From Phallus indusiatus (Eukaryota; Basidiomycota; Agaricomycetes; Phallales; Phallaceae): a stretch of DNA of 64,000 bases. Positions 10,868 to 23,811 of the stretch are shown in pieces. The stretch lies in the NCBI GenBank assembly GCA_027605045.1, contig JAQFWX010000065.1, forward strand, positions 1-64,000, written 5' to 3'. Numbering within the stretch: the stretch's first letter is position 1; every line of letters begins with the position of its first letter. Position numbers and translations under genes: made by a program. Below the pieces are notes generated by a model. That model was not told the origin of the DNA and searched no databases. It saw only the letters and a program-made list of their open reading frames with translations.

Positions 10868-13800
10868 TCATTGTAAAGCAGAGTCTGGAACGAAATGATA
10901 ACCCCCTGCACACCGATATCCACCAAAGACTTTGGTCCAGCGGAAACCTCGAGGACAAACACCCATATGGCGCAATTTCACTTGCACCTCAGCTGCTTTC
11001 CGCTGTTGCTCCTCCGCTTTCTTTCTCTTAATTTCTAACTCCGCCTGCTTCATCCTCTCTTTGAACTCCTTTATGCTCGCCTCTTCCAGACGTCGCAACC
11101 TTTCTTCTTCCTCGGCTTTATCTTGGCTAGCCTTTTTCGCCAGTTCTTTCGAAATCTTCTCTGCTTTCTCCAGTGCTTCCTTTGCCCGTTGTTCCTCACG
11201 CTTCGTGGCCTCAATCTCGTCCTTTAACCTCTTCTCCTCACGATCCTGTTTTTCTTTGTCAGCTTGAAGCTGAATCCAAACATCATCGGGAACGCCCGGA
11301 TCACGCTCGTCCTTCTTTTCGTTCGTAGACTGTTGTTCTGGCTCGGGAGGTGGTTTCGGCTGTGAGGTTTTCGCCGAGCTGGAAGCGGCCGGGGGTGGTG
11401 TGAGCTGGGGAGGCTGTTGAATCTGTACTGGGGGTGGGGTGGATGTAGGCATCTTATGGGAAGGCACGTTATTCTCGCGTTCCCGCTTCATCCTATAAAA
11501 CGACCGGAAGCATTCGAGGGCCGCATCATCCGACAAGGTCAGATCCTGTCCACCAGGACAAGGGACAGAGCTAAAAACGGCCGTGATAATGTTCTTGCTC
11601 AAGGTTTCCATGTCTCTTGCATTACCCCATGACGGCATCAGAGTCATATACTCAATGATCTTTACCATTTCGTGGTATTCCGGCGAGTTTGGATTCTCCA
11701 AAGCGGATATTTGTATCTTCTTCGGTTGTAGTTTTTTACGCAAGATTTGGAGACAGTGTTCAGACGAAAAGGAAGGAAAAACTACCTCTTCTGGGAATCG
11801 ACTGGATAAGCCCGGATTCACGGCAAGCAAGTCGTTGATTTCTTTATCGTAACCGGCAAGGATGACGATGAGCTTTCCCCGGAAACGGTCCTGCGTCAGA
11901 AGCCCTACTAGTTCGTCAATTGCTTCACTAGCAAAATGCCCTTGACGTAAGCGGTAAGCTTCGTCAATGAAGAGTACTCGACCGAGAGCCTTCTCAAAAA
12001 GTTTTTTCGTCTTAGGCCCAGTATGCCCAACGTATTCTCCGACCAAATCAGAAGCTGAACATTCGACAACTTCAGATGACGACAAGAAACCCATGTCATA
12101 ATAAACATGTCCAATCTTGCGCGCGGTAGTCGTTTTACCGGTGCCTACAAAAATAGAATAAGTAGTTAACGAAACCCGCAGGGACTGTACACACCTGGTG
12201 GGCCTTTGAATACAAATGTCGTTGGAATTTCTTTTCGCATATCTAGGCCATGCTTCTTGAGGTTCGCAGCCATCGTCTGCCATTTCTCGAGCTTCTGAAT
12301 AATGGGGTCGGCCCCAATGACGTCCTCGAATAATTTCCTCAAATTTACCGTCGCCGATTCACCTCGTTTATAGTCCGGATCGAAATCGCTCGGTTCAAAT
12401 GGCGCAATAGCAGCGTTGGATCCGATGGGACGCTTGATACGAGCTTGGAATCGCAGTTTCGCCTGACTCAACAAGTTTTCTACTGCTCCAATGTTCCCGA
12501 AATTAGGACGATTCTTCATACGAGAAAGAACTTCCATCGCAACCGTCTTGGCCGTGTCGGTAGCGGTGAGATCTTGTTTCTGGAGCTTGAACTCTAGAGC
12601 ATCAAGGAGTTCAGATTCGGTATAGTCCTCGAACATGAATGCGTTTTCGATGGAGAATCGACGGGACAGGCCAGGGTTTACATTCTAAAACGTAAATGTT
12701 AGCTAATCACGCGAATATAGTAGTGTTACGTACCTGGAACATTTCCTCCATCTGGTCTTTGTACCCCAAGAGGAGCACGCATCTGTCTTCACCTGGAACA
12801 TTTTGGATTTCGGCGACAAGCGTATCAATGACCGCTGTCCTAAAGACATCCCCGCCATGTCCATGACCATTGTTTACTTTTCCATAAAGCATATATGCCT
12901 TCAAAAAAATTATAAATCACAATTTCCTTCTGTATAAATTATACGAATTGTCTTACCTCATCGATTACGAGCACCTTTCCGACAGTAGTGGCCAGTATCC
13001 CCTTAGTTTTTTCTTCCGACTCGCCAATATGAGCACCAATGAAGTCGGCGGGATTCTTCACAACCACTAGAAAACAGTCCTATCGCCTCGTGATGAACTG
13101 AAGGAAACTCAAACTTACATTCTCCATTGCTCAGCAATCCGAGTTCAGCCAAGATTTGACCGTACAACTTTGCAACCGTCGTTTTTCCCGTACCCGGAGA
13201 TCCCAAAAAGGCGCGATTCAAAGTAATATCCAAAGGTTTTTTCTCGATGAGTTCTCGTTGATAGTTCGTTTGTATGAGACCAAACAAATTTCGAACCGCT
13301 TCTTTGATCGTCGAAAGCCCGATTAATTTCTGTAATTCTTTCCAAGCATCGCAGTTAAGCATCACTGAAGCGGGTTCCAGTCCAATCAGATCTTCTTTAC
13401 TCAGGAAGAAATCACTAGGGAGACTTCCGGCTCGGCGCTCTTTGCTAACTCTCTCGGCTTGTCGTTCTGAAATCCGCGAAAGAACATTCGCCAAAGAACG
13501 AGCATTTCCGAATCCGGGGGTATTACGACCTCGACCAAGACGCCGCACAACAATTCGACCATAGAGTCCTCGGATGCCGCCTCCTTCGACTGCCATATTT
13601 CCATTCCACCTCTTCCTGACCATATTGTCCAGCATATCAAGAAGCTCGTCGTCCGTATAGTCCTGGAATTGTAAACGATAAGGAACACGGCTAACAAGTC
13701 CGGGGTTATGTTCAAAAAATCTTTCCATTTCCTTGTTGTAACCCGCAAAGATAAACAGGAGTTTTCCAACATGGTTCTCCATCTCCGCGAGCATATAGTC

Positions 13801-16800
13801 CATAATTAAGCTACCGCTGGGATTCTTCGCACTAACCAATTGATATGCTTCGTCTACAAACAGTGTTCCGCCACCCGAGTTCAACATTTTATCTAGTATT
13901 CCTTTGAGTTCAGCGACACCGCCATGGGATAACCGCGAGCCTGTTGTTTCGACAAACGCCATGGTGGGTATAACTTTGACTGACGCAAGAAATTCCGCGT
14001 AAAATCGGGCCACAGTAGTTTTGCCTAATTTAGTTTGAGATTTAGTTTGAGATTAGTATGTCCATCCTTGATAAACGACTCACCCGTTCCTGGATTTCCC
14101 AGCATTGCAACGTTGAATCGCTCATTGTTCAAGCTGGCGCCTTGGCGAATGGTAGTGTCTACTTTATCCATAATCCGTAGAACCTGCTTCTTAACCTCTT
14201 CTAGACCAGTCATGGCCATAATACCATCAACAGCGGTGTTACTAATCCCCTCCACCCGTTTTCGCTGCTCCCAAATATCTCTGGATGCCGAAACTAAGAC
14301 CGGGGTTATGGGCTGAGAAGACTTCGGTCCAGATTGCGCGGATGTGGGTGTCGACGTTGCACTGGAATTATTGGAAGCTGAAACGGAAGACGAAGGCGAG
14401 GGTGAAGACTGGGATGAAGGAGAAGTCTGCGACTGAGCGGCAGGGGGTGGACTAGGAGGTTTCCGAAGCAAATTGTCCAAATCCGCTCTCTTTTGCCGAA
14501 GAATATTTTCTCGATCTTTGGCAAGTTGTTTATCCTGGTTCGCTTTTCTGGCTTTCTCCATCTTATCATTGATTTCGGCGAGTTTCAACGCATGTTCGAA
14601 TTCTTCGTTCTTTCTTTTTTCTTCGTCTTTCGCCTCCTTTTCGCATTGACGGCATGTTAGTGGGATACCCTTGAAACAGATATATTGTTGACGATGCTTC
14701 TTGGGACACGTATGGTACATCTTGCGCTCGCACTTTATTTTGGAGTGGTCCGAAATTTGATGACACTTGGACGGGCATTTATGCTGTCCGCAATTAAGTG
14801 TGACAGAGCTGAAAAAAAAAGGTGCGCAGAAATCACTAAAAAATCTCCAAAGAAAAAATATAATCTTATCATACCAAGGTTCCGTGCACCCACCATCAGG
14901 ACAGTCCGTGTCGAACTCCTCAGGCTTTTTAATAAGCGCGGTACGATTCGGGTGTTTCTCACACTTGACAGGAAACCCATCGAATAAATATTTCTTCTCC
15001 AAAAGCATATCAAAAAGCCGCGACCAACTTCCTTTCCCGCTTCGAGAATTTTTGAACGTATTCATGTTGCCTATCATGATCATTGCGTCCCGAGCCCGAG
15101 ATAAAAGAACTGTGAGACGCTCCATTGAAGACATGAAACCAATATCGCATTGAGCGTTACTTCTTGTCAACGATATAATCACGATGTCGCTCTCTTCTCC
15201 TTGGTAATTATCTGTGCGAAATTATATTATATTAGACACGTCGATTCGAGTTAAATTCAGGGAAAGCTCCAAACCGATGGTAGCCAGTCGCAGCGGCTTC
15301 TTAGTAATACTTGCAGCAGCGGACGATAATAAACCTGCTTGGACAAGTTCATGCGTGTCCAAATCGTTAAGAATGGGATCGTTTTCCTTCTTCAAAACAT
15401 CCCGCAGATTTCTCAATTGACCGAGGTAAGGCGTCAACACGACAAGTTGTCCAGAGTTGTATCCTTGTTGTGCCAAATAGCGGACAATTTTCAGAACCAT
15501 ATTGGCTTCAAAACTTGAAACAAAAAAAATTAAATTCTGATTTAGTAAGTTTGAGCAAACAAGACATACTTGTTGCGTTTGGACGTTTTCAATGTAGGAT
15601 CTCTACGTTCCGAAAGCGCCGTATCTTCGTCCTCGGGATGTTCATGGTTGATAAACACAATATTGCTCTGGACACCTCTCAAATTGGGCCTGGAATTGGT
15701 CCTCGGGGCATCACGAAGCTCTGGATAGGTAAGTTCTCTTACGAACTGAGAAATCTCCGGACGCATCCGATGTTGCATCTGGAGTGTGCAATGTGGATAA
15801 TCAGCCAGAACAAGTCTCTCGAACAAACTTCGATTTAAATCGTAGCCTTCCCCTTTCTCGACGGTGAGAAGGTAATTATTAACCTTCGGGCGGAGTTGTC
15901 TGTAGGTTGCTCTTGAGAAAGGTTTCATAAAAAAATAAGAAAAGAAAATCGCACTTGTGATCACCGATGAGGATCAGTTGAGTAATACTCTCTCCCAAAG
16001 CAGTCAAAACGTGACTCTCCAGAATCTCACCCGCTTCTTCGACGAGGAGAACGTTTGGATGAGCATGTTCAATGGCCTTCCGATATTTCGCCGCGCCCGT
16101 AGTCGTACAGCCAATAATCCGTTTGCTAGCAATAATAGCAGCATCCCGTTCAGCAAATTTATCATCAACCAAACGAAGCGTCTCGTTATATCTCCCAGAA
16201 ACGTGAACGAATCCTTCAACCATCTCATCGAAAAGCTCTTTCTCCCACTTTTCAAAATGCGTTTTACGTTTTTGAGCTGGCATTTTCCAAATATCGGGAG
16301 CTTCTGTAACGAAAGGTTCTTCCGCAAACATTCCAGCGTCGTTACCGTTTTTCCAACGCCATATCAAATAATCGGGCTGAATTTTCTTTCCACCTTTTCC
16401 GACGCGTTTCATGCCGTCCTGGCCGTCGTCGGCGCCAGAGTCCTCGGGAAGTGACAATGCGTCATAAAATTCCGGATCGCAAAATTGGAGATATTCGAGA
16501 ACCATATTCATCTTCCTTGACGGATCAAATTCCAGGTATCGCTGCCAATTAGCTTTCAAATTGATCGAATGGTCTTGTAATTCTGCTTTGAGTGAGTTGA
16601 TTCTGGAATGATCCAACCCTCCGAATCTGGTAATGTGGGCCTGCTTCTGAAGACTAAGCGGTTCCGTACGCTTTGTCGATTTTCCACCCAGTCTAATAAT
16701 AGCGTTGGAAGGAATTCCAATGTCCAATAAGTCCTCTAGAAACTGGTCCAATGCGTGGTTCGTGTAACAAACGACGAGGATCTTCTGGGCAGTATGGTCG

Positions 16801-18436
16801 TGTAGGATTTTGCCAACCAATGCACCGATAAATGACTTTCCAGTTCCTGAATAATTGCATATATAAAAATTGACCTTCTTCATCAACGAAAAAAATAACT
16901 AGACAGTTATAACGCACCTGGTGGACCTTGGATTAACGAAACTCGTTGTTTCAGACTAGAAACAAGCGATTTGTGCTGTGCGTCATCCAAAATAATCGAT
17001 TTTCCGGTCTTCAAAAGACCTTGAAGGTCCTGCTGAGGATTAAGTAGCAGATTTCGGACGATTGTCTTTGGATAAATGTCTGGAGACTGCAGCGGAGTTA
17101 CTCTCTCCCATAAAAGTAATTCGCTGTTCAAAGGGAAGACCTGCTTCTCTTTGAGGGACTGAAGAATAGGCTCATAAGCAAACACAGCGGTGTTGATCTG
17201 CAGCAGCTGAACGCAATCGGCGGGGGCTCGATCCCGTTTGGCGTTGTAAAGGGCCGCTAAGGTGTTCTTGACGCCATTGACGTCTGAGAGTTGAAGGACG
17301 ATAACAGGAGGTATCGCAGCGAGCTTGCTTTCGTCACGGAATATGGAAGGAAACGCCACGATTTTGTTGCTAACAACTAAACATGAAAGGGATTGATGTT
17401 TCAAGATATTAGAATTATCTTCAAAATACTTCTTCCGACGAGATGCGTCCGTTCCAGCTTGTGGCCACGGATCTTTCAAGCACTGAAACGCGATTCCCCA
17501 TAAAACGGGTTTTCCATCCGTTTTTCCGTCTGTTTTTCCGTCCGATTTTTTGTCTGCACGAGACGTAACAATTTCGTGAAGTTCGAGACCCTCAATTTTA
17601 AGACCTCGATGTTTTCTCTTGGTGTTTCCAAATACGACATCGATCTCTTCCCGCATTTCGTAAAGGAGGTCCTCCCTGAGAAGTCGGAATTGGTTATCTA
17701 TGTGCGAAACGGTGCGGTCTTCCTTTGTCTTGGGGTCATCGAGAAACGCACTAGGACGGAGGAAAGGCTTTTTCTTGGACTGAAGTTCTTCCGCAGTTGG
17801 CAAAATGGAAATCTGCCGAAAATCGACGAAATCGTTATCGTGCCTGCCCCCAGGAGACACTTCGCCGGGTTTATACACTTTGCCACTCGCTCGGAGAGTG
17901 GTGATATGCTGAATCTTGTACGCGATAGCTCGTACGTCTGGAAGGGTATGGTTGAGCAACGGATTGATGATATTGGAATCTTTAGCGAGGTCGACATAAG
18001 AATCAGGATTGGATGAGAGTAAACGTAGTAATAATACAGCGAATGAAAGCTCCGCGTTCGGTTGCAAAGCTTTGTTCTGAAATGCCTTTTGAAAGGCATT
18101 CCAGAACAAAGACGGCTCTACAAACGAGCGCAAGATGGCTTGCAGCAGAACGCCGCTTTCGACGTCGACTAATTTCTCGTCCAGAATGTAATCTATCAAT
18201 TTCGATGCGTGTCCGTTGAGGAACGAGTCGGATGTGTTGATGGTGAGGGATTCGCTGAGTCTAGATAGCCCGTGGGGGCTTTCGCGTAGTCTTTGGGCTG
18301 TCGCCACAGGGTTTGGCTGGGAACAGACAGCATCGATAAAAAGAAGATGATTATAGCGAGCCAGAGGGTTATCGCTTTTGATAGTGCTGTCGAATAATTT
18401 CTTGAGTCTAGCAGTATTGACAGAGTTGTCGGTCAT
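10868..18436 (-). CDS. SF1 helicase / NFX1-type zinc finger / three CbbX-like AAA+ domains fusion
   Basis: This giant minus-strand gene of roughly 2,300 residues has about a dozen short introns. Starting from the ATG at 18436 (or in frame at 18499), residues 1 to about 500 are a helical N-terminal region. A UPF1/ZNFX1-type helicase follows: motif I GPPGTGKSFIGALVGKIL, motif II LLVEEAGE, motif III LIGDHKQLRP, and motifs V/VI DNYQGEESDIVI and LTVLLSRARDAMI. Next come a cysteine/histidine stretch of NFX1 type (NCGQHKCPSKCH, HTCPKKH, CRQCEKE), a coiled coil and a Ser/Pro-rich linker. Three SpoVK/CbbX-like AAA+ modules follow, with Walker A GNPGTGKTTVARFY, GSPGTGKTTVAKLY and GPPGTGKTTTARKIG, and Walker B LFVDEAYQL, VLVIDEA and VLFIDEAYRL. 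A Lys/Glu coiled coil and a terminal block GFRWTKVFGGYRCAGGYHFV close it. All nucleotide-binding motifs look intact. A role in RNA surveillance or defence is inferred only from animal ZNFX1. Confidence 0.85.
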
Positions 18437-19530
18437 GATGATATTGAATGAGACAGTTGGGGACGAGCGAACGAGGCTCGACGCACAGTTCACAAACAAC
18501 GTGCCAAAGATGTCACGACTTATTTGATAATCAGTATAATATTAAACGCACACATGTCATGCCACCCACATTCAGGCCAGACCTTGCTGAAAACGAAAGG
18601 CGGAGCTCCAAAGAAAACAAGGTTTGAGGGTGACGACGAGTAATATATACCAATTGTCCAGTTAAATACTGCGAAAAGATCAAAGATTGGTTCACCAGAA
18701 AGATAAAATTCCTCTCATCTACAGCTCCTCATTGGTTCTAAACAATGATTCGACAGGTATCAAACTCTATTTATCCTCTGAATGGGGTTTTATATGCTAT
18801 GCATGTGGTACACGTACTATTATCATCGCGGAATTTATTTGCCGTGTGATTTCACAGGAATAAAGGTAAAAAATTAGTTCACAGTGCATTGACGAAATAA
18901 GGGGACATACTGAGGCATAGGGGTTGTTGGGCAGTGGGCGACGTTGTTAGGTTGAACTGTGCTTCTGCACAAGGCTGTACATCTATTGCCAATCAAAAAA
19001 GGTCCCAGGCAGCGCGCTCTCTGGAACCTTATCGCAATTAGGACATGTATAGAAGAACGAAAAGATGCGCTGAAGTCCAATCAGTCGAGAAAAAAAGATT
19101 TTACCTAGTCTTTAAAATTGCCAGCCAGATAAATCAAATTCTAGCGTCTAATATTACACCTCAGCCGTACATTTGGTGTACATATATTCTCTCTAAAAGG
19201 GAGGCTAAAAACAAGGAAATCGATGATAAGACATGCAACAGGACCGAAAACGAAATGAACATGTAAAAAAAAGAGCGTTGAGATGGATGGGCGAGGTCGG
19301 GTATAGAGGACAGCCGGCGCGGGAAAGAAACAGGAATCGTGACCAAGACACGAGAGAAGCAAGGTGGCAGGCACGAGTAACAAGAAAAGAAAAGAAAAAA
19401 CAAAAAAGGAAAACATAAGCTTACAAGAGATTATTTCAAAATTTTAACGATAGCATGGGAAAAAGCTCTATATGATATCACAACAGTTGTGTATTCCTCC
19501 TCCTCCGCTCCCAACTTCCAGGTACCGATT
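18437..19530. other. 1.1-kb intergenic region
   Basis: It holds the helicase-fusion promoter side and the 3' flank of the SNF4-like gene. A purine-rich tract lies near 19365-19415. A minus-strand stretch at 18874-19080 has scattered cysteines, but I cannot build a convincing gene from it. Confidence 0.4.
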
Positions 19531-20997
19531 CTATCCATCCACATCCTCCTCAGTTACGGGCAACCCATCCCCGAGCCCGAGTTCACCAATAACATATCGC
19601 AAGACATCGCTGAGGGTAATAATACCCATCAAGCGCCCCTTGCGTCCACCTTCCACTTCACCCTACAAAGAGGAATCAGTGATGGTTGGCGTAGGACAAG
19701 AACACGGTTTTTACCTCGCCTTCAACAACAACTAAGCGATGAACCCGTCGTTTTTCAATAAGCGCAAAAAGTGTAGCCAACGAATCATTCCCGCTACAAA
19801 CGACGACGCCTGGGAAATCAGGCGAGCGCTGTGACAGGGCGTTGGAGATATTGAAGTCCAACGAATGGTAGGCGCCCACCCGGACAAGTGTCTAAAACAA
19901 ATTGTTATGAATGAGAATTTTCAATTGGTATGGCGTTTTTTTTTCTTGGGTGAACTTACAATGACATCAACGGTTTCGTACAAATTGATGACGACGCCGT
20001 TTTGGTCGAGGATTGGAACGGCTGATATACCACGTTCGCTGAACATATGGACGACGTCGAACACGGTTGTATCCATCGTAGCCCATGATATTGGATGATA
20101 AGGATTGTCAGGCGTCGGTGTTACGTATGTGCCTATGTTGAGCTTTCTCAACGAGAGATGCAAGCCCATAATCTCTTTACACTGAATGATCATGAAGCAA
20201 ACCCTTTATCCGGAAAGATATAGAAATAACTTACATTAATGGCGATAAATTTGAGTAGTCTGTACTGTGTCAAAACGGAGATGACTGCTTCGTCTCCAGT
20301 TTGACTATCACTGTCGAGCAACGGCAGTCTGCGGGCGTGTGTTTTGATGAGCATCCTACACGCGTCGTAGAGAGGTTGCATGGGATGTATCGAGAGCAGC
20401 GGCGGAGGCGGAACATTGAGTTTACGTTCAATTTCTAAAAATAACAGACACGCAATTCAGTTTGAATATGAAATGATGTAGCCAAGAGCGTTGGGCATGA
20501 ACTGTCTCTGACCTCGTAATGACTCCAGACGGAGTTCCTCCACTTGGGCTGCAGCCACGTCGTACGATGACACTGTCCAGTAGTAATACTGAATCAGATG
20601 GATAATGTCTGATACAGTGAGCATCCCAGCAAAGCTGCGCAGTTCGCTATTCCATAGTGGCGCCGAGACAACCCCTAAAGAAACAAAAAAAGAAAAAGAG
20701 ATTAAGAATCTCCTCGACCAATTCAAAAGTTTTGACAAATTAACCATTATTCAATAAACAAGTCAATGCTTTCTTGACCTCCAACTTGGTATCGAGCACG
20801 ATGACTCTGGACGAGAGAGGAAACACATCGTACGAACTTCGCCCTTTAAGAAAGTTGCGAATCGCCTGGAGCGACGCTTCGTGTATTTCATGAATTTGCG
20901 GTGGCAGCACAGAACTTGTCCGAGGTCGATTTCGTATCGACGTTTTACGACGCACAGGCTTTGGCGATGTCGGGCTCATTGAAGCAGCTGTCGACAT
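19531..20997 (-). CDS. SNF4: AMPK/SNF1 complex gamma subunit (four CBS domains)
   Basis: The spliced product is the regulatory gamma subunit of the SNF1/AMP-activated kinase complex, which senses adenine nucleotides and controls energy metabolism. The start is ATG 20997 (MSTAASMSPTSPKPVRRKTS), after a stop-free stretch lacking another ATG. Landmarks are AIRNFLKGRSSYDVFPLSSR (CBS1), VSAPLWNSELRSFAGMLTVS with DIIHLIQYYY, ERKLNVPPPPLLSIHPMQPL and DACRMLIKTHARRLPLLD (CBS2). Next come the third CBS (TVFDVVHMFSERGISAVPIL) and the fourth (LATLFALIEKRRVHRLVVVE with LMGIITLSDVLRYVIGE), ending VTEEDVDG at TAG 19531-19533. The order and motifs match the fungal Snf4 family end to end. The gene has about seven exons and is divergent from SSH4 across 137 bases. 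Confidence 0.9.
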
Positions 20998-21134
20998 TGG
21001 CTCTAAGACCGGACTGATAATGGCAATTTCAATGTCCGACTGCGTCACTGATTTCCTTTTTCTTTCGCCAAACACACTCCCTCTCCCCTCCCTTGCTTAC
21101 TCACCCATTCCATACACCACACCTCTTAAATTAT
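20998..21134. promoter_or_regulatory. Short divergent promoter between SNF4 and SSH4
   Basis: Only 137 bases separate the two start codons. The segment is C/T-rich toward the SSH4 side (21060-21110). The two genes must share or overlap their promoters; no specific factor site is claimed. Confidence 0.45.
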
Positions 21135-23238
21135 ATGACGACGATGGCAGAGCTCACTGCACAAGACAGCGAGCAGTCTCGTACTGCCACCCTTCTCAGA
21201 TGGCTCCAGCCTCTCCTGCTGAACACCACCGACCGCAATGCTATCTATAAACAACAACAAGACCCTTCTTTCAAACCTGTATCCGACATTCCCGACCAGT
21301 CTCCATCAGGCGGCCCAGATGCTTTGCTCGTTCTTTTACCTCTGCTTATCGTCCTCAGCACGTTCCTGTTCCTTCTCTTAATATTTCTCGTTTGTATTTT
21401 ATTACTACGTCGTCGTCGCGGCATCCTTCTTCGTGACAACGACGGCCCGGTTGATCTCGGTCGAGAAGAACTGGTGGATGGTGACGGGGGCTTCGAGGGC
21501 GTTGAAAGTCGATGGCTTGAGAACGTTGATGAAGAAATTAGGAGAGGATATTTACGAGCCAAAGGTGAAGAAAAAAAATTACTGGAATATCTCTTGGAGT
21601 TTGCCGCTGATCTCACGATGACGGGTTCTTTCAGAATATCAAATTCAGTGCCCTCCCAATTCTCTACCTACGGACATAACACTATCCCAATTTCTGGCTA
21701 TCCAAGAAAAGGGCGTATCCGCCTGGTCTTTTGAACCAGACTATGAACTTTCACCTTCGGTACTCGTTCACTCTCGCACTGAGCTCACATTTCTCCCCGA
21801 TCCTTCTTCTGCATCATCAGTCCAATCGAATCTCCCGCTTCCCAAACTCAATGAAGTATATTATTGGGAGGTCAAAATGTTCGATTTACCACCAACGACA
21901 CATGCCTCAATCGGTCTAGCAACAAAGCCATACCCCTCATTTCGCTTACCCGGTCACAACCGGTACTCAGTTGCATACCACTCTTCAGGCGACAAATCTT
22001 ACAACTACCCCTTTACCCAAACCACATTCGGTGCTACCTTGAAGGAAGGTGATGTGCTAGGCGTGGGCTACAGACCTAGAACCGGTACGGTCTTTTTCAC
22101 CCGGAACGGACGTAAATTGGAGGACGCCTTCGTCGGCTTGACAAGATGGAATTTGTTCCCTACCATTGGAGCCGACGGACCGTGCAGTCTTCATGTTAAT
22201 TTGGGGCAGTCTGGTTTTGTATTTATTGAGGCGAATGTGAAGAAGTGGGGTTTAGCGCCCAGCGTGGGGACGCTTGCACCGCCACCTGCGTATGGAGCGG
22301 AGAGAGGGAGTATTCTCCTTGAAGCCGGGGGCGGGCGTATTCCAACGTCACCACCGCCACCATTAGAATCGCCGTCCACTTCTTCTCCTACTTCTCCGAC
22401 AAGAAGACTACATCGATCTCGAAGGGCTAGACATGGGAACAGTCATCATAATCAACCGGTTAACCCGTCACCATTGCGAGCTCCTCCGTTAACGCCTAAT
22501 TCGCAGGAGTCGCCGAGCGATGGTACTGTACTTTCTCCTACTTCTGATCGTGCCGAAAGTCAACAACAACCAACTTCTCCGGAACGTGAGCCTGTATCGG
22601 CATCAGGCACAGACTCAACTAGTTCGTCTCGGTCTCCGTCGCGCCAGGCTTCAGCTTCAACTTCAACTGCTGCTGCTTCTTCTCCTACTCCTACCACAAC
22701 TCCTAATAGTCGAGTTATTCCAGAACTGCGAATTCCTCCAACAAGATTTACAGATGATGATCCTGATTCGCCAGAGTTGACTCCTAACCCGCCTACACCT
22801 GGAAACACGGATATTCACATGCGTCCTATCTCAGGTCGGAACACCCCTAATGCTAATGCCAACAACGCTACTGCTAGTGGTAGTAGTTCTGCAACAGCGA
22901 CGGAAGAAGATGCACGTGATAACAGACGACACCACTCTACGACCGACTCGTCTCGGACTCGTCGTAGTAGAAACAGTGATCGTGACCGGCGTCATTCGTC
23001 TTCCGATTCACGACCTAATCTATCTCTCGCAATCGATGATCGACCTCCTCCCGCCTATTCGCCGTTAGATGCCTTCCACTATCCTAACGGTGTGCACGTC
23101 GATCTTCCCGCCGAAGTCATTTCGGCAGCATTAGAAGGGGCCATTTCTCCATTGAACTCTAATACGCCTACGTCACCTTCTGAGCAGCGGCGAACGGGGA
23201 ACCACAGTAGTAATTCCAGAAGATTTGGTCGATCTTGA
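21135..23238 (+). CDS. SSH4: SSH4/EAR1-like SPRY-domain membrane adaptor for Rsp5
   Basis: Two exons (21135-21565 and 21636-23238) give 677 residues. The start MTTMAELTAQDSEQ is the first ATG in frame. One transmembrane helix at about residues 65-95 (LLVLLPLLIVLSTFLFLLLI) is followed by a basic stretch (LLRRRRG). The conserved block PPNSLPTDITLSQFLAIQEK, GVSAWSFEPDYE and a SPRY domain (VYYWEVKMFDLP, ASIGLATKPYPSFRLPG, VGYRPRTGTVFFTRNG, LFPTIGADGP) match Ssh4/Ear1. These are endosome/vacuole membrane adaptors that recruit the ubiquitin ligase Rsp5 to cargo. Two PPAY-type motifs (PPPAYG just after SPRY; PPPAYSPLD near the end) are the expected Rsp5 WW-domain ligands. The C-terminal ~300 residues are Ser/Pro/Thr-rich and disordered. 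Confidence 0.9.
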
Positions 23239-23811
23239 GAACGCGCTTTCATTCTTCTGTGCCTTACAAATATATATAATTCATATATATGAGATGTTGG
23301 TCGGTGTGTTGTTTTTTCCTAAGTTATTGTTTGTTTGATAAGGATAAGGATAAGGAGGAAGGAGAAAACAAATGTGAAAGGTTTGGGGGGTGTTCTTTTT
23401 TTCACTAGCGTTATTATACTTAGATGCATGACATGTCTACATTTTCCAATCCCTCGTTCATTTCATCCCCGTTTCATTGTATAGCTTTAGTACGTCTTAG
23501 GAGTCAAGTGAATTGTTTTTAGTTGTGTGGTGATAATAAGAAAGAAATTAGTCATTATGTGTACGATGCTGCATGTGAACACCTGGTTTTATTATGAATT
23601 ATATTTCACCTTTTGCGCCAAGTTATGACATAACGGACGTTGCTTTTCACATCAATTGCCGACCGGATAAACAAGTCCGAGCTTTACTTTTTGAGCCACA
23701 GCTGGCAGCAGCCAGTGGCAACTCAAACGGCACCGTTGTCGCGCACCGCCCAAGGAGTCACGGTGTCCTCGGGGCAACTTTGCCAGCGAAGATCCGACAC
23801 CTCACATTATT
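23239..23811. other. Intergenic gap between SSH4 and IDI
   Basis: 573 bases with an AT-rich start (TATATA tracts near 23268-23290) consistent with the SSH4 3' end, then the promoter and 5' leader of the isomerase gene. No other gene is supported. Confidence 0.4.

Noticed and set aside
10932..11267. Plus-strand Ser/Phe-rich frame
   Set aside because: It is the antisense shadow of the Lys/Glu coiled coil in the AAA+ fusion.
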